DNA from: an uncultured Corynebacterium sp.
Lineage (GTDB): Bacteria; Actinomycetota; Actinomycetes; Mycobacteriales; Mycobacteriaceae
NCBI GenBank assembly: GCA_943913645.1
Contig: CALTYZ010000013.1
Span: 4,705-68,704, forward strand
Direction: 5' to 3'
Length of the DNA stretch: 64,000 bases
Shown here: one piece after another, positions 62,279-64,000 of the stretch
How positions within the stretch are numbered: the first letter of the stretch is position 1
Layout of the letters: each line of letters begins with the position of its first letter
Position numbers and translations under genes: made by a program
Notes under the pieces: generated by a model
What the model saw: the letters and a program-made list of their open reading frames with translations, nothing else
Databases searched by the model: none
Told to the model about the DNA's origin: nothing

Positions 62279-63532
62279 ATGACGGACAACACTCACTCAC
62301 CCCGCAACCGGCCGCAGGCACCTACAAATGCCGTAGTTGCTCATGCCCGTATCCCGCAGACCATCCGGGTGCTTGTAGGTGCAGCATTTATTATCGCGCT
62401 CGGTTACGGACTTATCGCGCCAGTGCTGCCACAATTTGCCAGCAGCTTCAACGTGTCCATGGCCGCAGCTGGGGCCGTGATCTCAGTATTTGCGCTGGCC
62501 CGGCTCCTCGGTGCGCCTGGAGCCGGCCTGTTAGTAGACAAGTTAGGCTCGCGACCGGTCTACCTCACCGGGTTGCTCATCGTTGCCACAGGCACCTTCT
62601 TTGTGGCTTTCGCGCAGGCGTACTGGCACATCCTGCTATTGCGGTTTATCGCCGGGTTTGGTTCAACCATGTTTACCCTCTCGGCCCAGGCGTTGATTGT
62701 GCGCGTGACCCATCCCTCGATACGCGGCCGGGCAAACGCACTGTATGCGACAGCGTTTCTCCTGGGCAACATCTTCGGCCCCATCATCGGTTCTGCGATG
62801 TCGTTTCTGGGATATCGCGTTCCCTTCGCGGTCTACGGCATCGCTGTTGCACTCGCGGCCGCAGTGGTGTGGGCGTTTACCCGTAATCGCCACGGCGGAG
62901 CCCCGCTGCCGCCGAAGAAACCACCTATGCAGCTGCAGACTGCGTGGCAGGTACCAAGTTACAAGGTCTTGCTAACAACGGCGTTTTCAAACGGGTTCGT
63001 CAACATGGGAGCCCGGGTGGCGGTGCTTCCACTGTTCGCCGCGGCAGTGTTCGAACACGGAGGAGCAGCATCGGGCTTTGCCCTGACAGCGTTTGCGCTT
63101 GGCATGGCAATCACGCTGCAGTTTTCTGGCCGATTATCTGATAAATACGGCCGCCGCCCCATGATCCTGGCGGGTCTTATAGTGTGCTGCGTTTTCACCG
63201 CTGTTTTAGGTTTGGCCACGAGCTTTTGGCCGCTACTCATTCTTTGCGCGTGCGCGGGAGTGGGCAGCGGGCTGATGGCACCGTCAACACAGGCCGCACT
63301 CGCGGACATCATCGGCAATGATCGCTCAGCGGGCAAAGTGCTCTCCACTTTTCAGATGACCCAAGACGCTGGTCAAATTCTTGCGCCGATCATCGTCGGG
63401 TGGGTAGCACAGGTCGCGGGCTTTTCCGCCGCGTTCGGACTCTGTGGTTTGATGTGTTTCATTGCGCTCGTCCTATTCTTCGTGTTCGGCGCCGAAACAA
63501 AACACACCACACGCGCCGGGGTGTCTGCCTGA
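62279..63532 (+). CDS. MFS transporter (12-helix drug/sugar-type exporter)
   Basis: A 417-residue carrier with 12 helices. Motif A is GLLVDKLGSRPVYLTG, its second copy GRLSDKYGRRPMILAG, with LLRFIAGFGSTMFTLSAQALIV and GNIFGPIIGSAMSFLG between. It resembles DHA1-type efflux carriers; the substrate is unknown. The ATG follows AAAGAAAGAT, a weak ribosome site. Confidence 0.85.
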   Translation: MTDNTHSPRNRPQAPTNAVVAHARIPQTIRVLVGAAFIIALGYGLIAPVLPQFASSFNVSMAAAGAVISVFALARLLGAPGAGLLVDKLGSRPVYLTGLLIVATGTFFVAFAQAYWHILLLRFIAGFGSTMFTLSAQALIVRVTHPSIRGRANALYATAFLLGNIFGPIIGSAMSFLGYRVPFAVYGIAVALAAAVVWAFTRNRHGGAPLPPKKPPMQLQTAWQVPSYKVLLTTAFSNGFVNMGARVAVLPLFAAAVFEHGGAASGFALTAFALGMAITLQFSGRLSDKYGRRPMILAGLIVCCVFTAVLGLATSFWPLLILCACAGVGSGLMAPSTQAALADIIGNDRSAGKVLSTFQMTQDAGQILAPIIVGWVAQVAGFSAAFGLCGLMCFIALVLFFVFGAETKHTTRAGVSA

Positions 63533-63850
63533 AGCGGTTGATCGCTTGCCCATGCGTGGGTGGTCGATCCTCTTGTCTTCCTTGGCGAGCTCGATCGACT
63601 TTGGCTGTGATGTCTCAACCGGGGTGCGCCCAAAGCACCGCTTGTCGACGCCTTCGGCCGGTAGCTCCGGTGCCCATCCGTGTACCCCTTCCTGGGAAGG
63701 GGGGACACCAGACGCGATTATCCTGACCCCCGTCAGGATAAAACGCTTACTGCTGAAGCCGGGGGGGTTTGCACAGGTAGTTGAGGTGCTGGTGGGGGTA
63801 GTGCAGGTGCGGGTACTCCGGCTGGGCAATTCAGAGGTGGGTGTGTGGGG
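63533..63850. other. 318-base stretch without an assignable gene
   Basis: Between the MFS stop and the last partial gene I see no confident gene. The minus strand of about 63540-63670 has coding-like codon use (VDKRCFGRTPVETSQPKSIE..), but no good start or family. Two hairpins (63680-63708 and 63718-63741) lie in the middle. It may hold a gene remnant. Confidence 0.4.
63718..63741. terminator. Hairpin: 10-bp perfect stem with four-base loop
   Basis: TTATCCTGAC and GTCAGGATAA pair perfectly around CCCC. It lies between the convergent MFS gene and the right-edge gene. There is a short A/T-rich stem base but no long T-run. A GC-rich hairpin (63680-63708, CCCCTTCC/GGAAGGGG) precedes it. Together they may end transcription from both sides. 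Confidence 0.5.
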
Positions 63851-64000
63851 TTAGTTGCGGACGTTGTGGCCGATGACTGGTGGTAGGACGAGGGGTGCGT
63901 CGCCGAGGAGGGCGCGTAGGTTGCCTTCGCGTTCGACAGCGCTGGTGACTGCTTTGACTTTGCCGGGTTTCTTCTCACTCTGGCCACGCCCACCAGCACC
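63851..64000 (-). CDS. C-terminal fragment of an unidentified protein (cut by right edge)
   Basis: The final 49 codons of a minus-strand gene. They have strong C-ending codon bias and read ..KKPGKVKAVTSAVEREG, then LRALLGDAPLVLPPVIGHN before TAA. The bias makes real coding likely. The family cannot be told from this part. Confidence 0.55.
   Translation of the reverse strand, partial: GAGGRGQSEKKPGKVKAVTSAVEREGNLRALLGDAPLVLPPVIGHNVRN

Noticed and set aside
1..64000. tRNA or rRNA genes, CRISPR arrays, insertion sequences, prophage or defence islands
   Set aside because: Looked for cloverleaf T-loops, regular repeats, transposase or integrase motifs; found none that I can support.

Overview
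The window is a stretch of chromosome from a Corynebacterium-like actinobacterium. Evidence: an OdhA-type 2-oxoglutarate dehydrogenase with a fused E2 catalytic domain, mycothiol (mshB), glucosylglycerate (gpgS), LpqW-like, SigE/anti-sigma/TatB and GlgA/GlgC genes in the order typical of Corynebacteriales, moderately high G+C, frequent GTG starts and many 1-8 bp start/stop overlaps. I see no tRNA, rRNA, CRISPR array, insertion sequence or prophage.

Layout. 1-13.2 kb is accessory-like: a two-component system (kinase cut by the left edge), an acyltransferase-fold membrane protein overlapping a membrane-anchored trypsin-like protease, a small lipoprotein, a DUF3072 protein, an AlkC-type DNA repair protein, an OFA-type MFS carrier, a LigT-like protein, a spermidine-synthase-like protein, a DHA2 exporter, a secreted DUF4185 protein, a cupin and an unidentified protein. 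13.2-17.6 kb holds a DUF808 membrane protein, then a TPP riboswitch and a ykoE-ykoD-ykoC thiamine-precursor ECF transporter followed by a P-loop kinase. 17.6-22.9 kb is a complete peptide ABC importer (binding lipoprotein, two permeases, one fused double ATPase).

22.9-47.7 kb is a conserved core: typA, lpqW-like, mshB, a membrane protein, fdxC, dapC, gtrA-like, dapD, two tandem amino-acid permeases, a second dapD paralogue, dapE, a LOG-like gene, folP2, gpgS, a DivIVA-like membrane protein, a DUF3117 gene, an rlmA-like methyltransferase, a GH32-fold protein, glgA, glgC, an O-methyltransferase-like gene, sigE, its anti-sigma factor and tatB. It joins lysine/meso-diaminopimelate synthesis, glycogen and glucosylglycerate synthesis, mycothiol and envelope stress control.

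47.7-64 kb holds mrp, a 17M-domain membrane protein, a lipoprotein, odhA, a 1.2-kb-residue fused ABC exporter, a membrane protein, a type B carboxylesterase, an acidic YbjN-like protein, an unidentified gene, an MFS carrier and the 3' end of an unidentified gene.

I found no convincing undescribed multi-gene system. The best leads are proteins that keep a fold but lose catalytic motifs (GH32-like beside glgA, methyltransferase beside sigE, the divergent second DapD, FolP2), an exporter with one degenerate ATP site, and two perfect palindromes (48 bp and 20 bp) on either side of one intergenic region.
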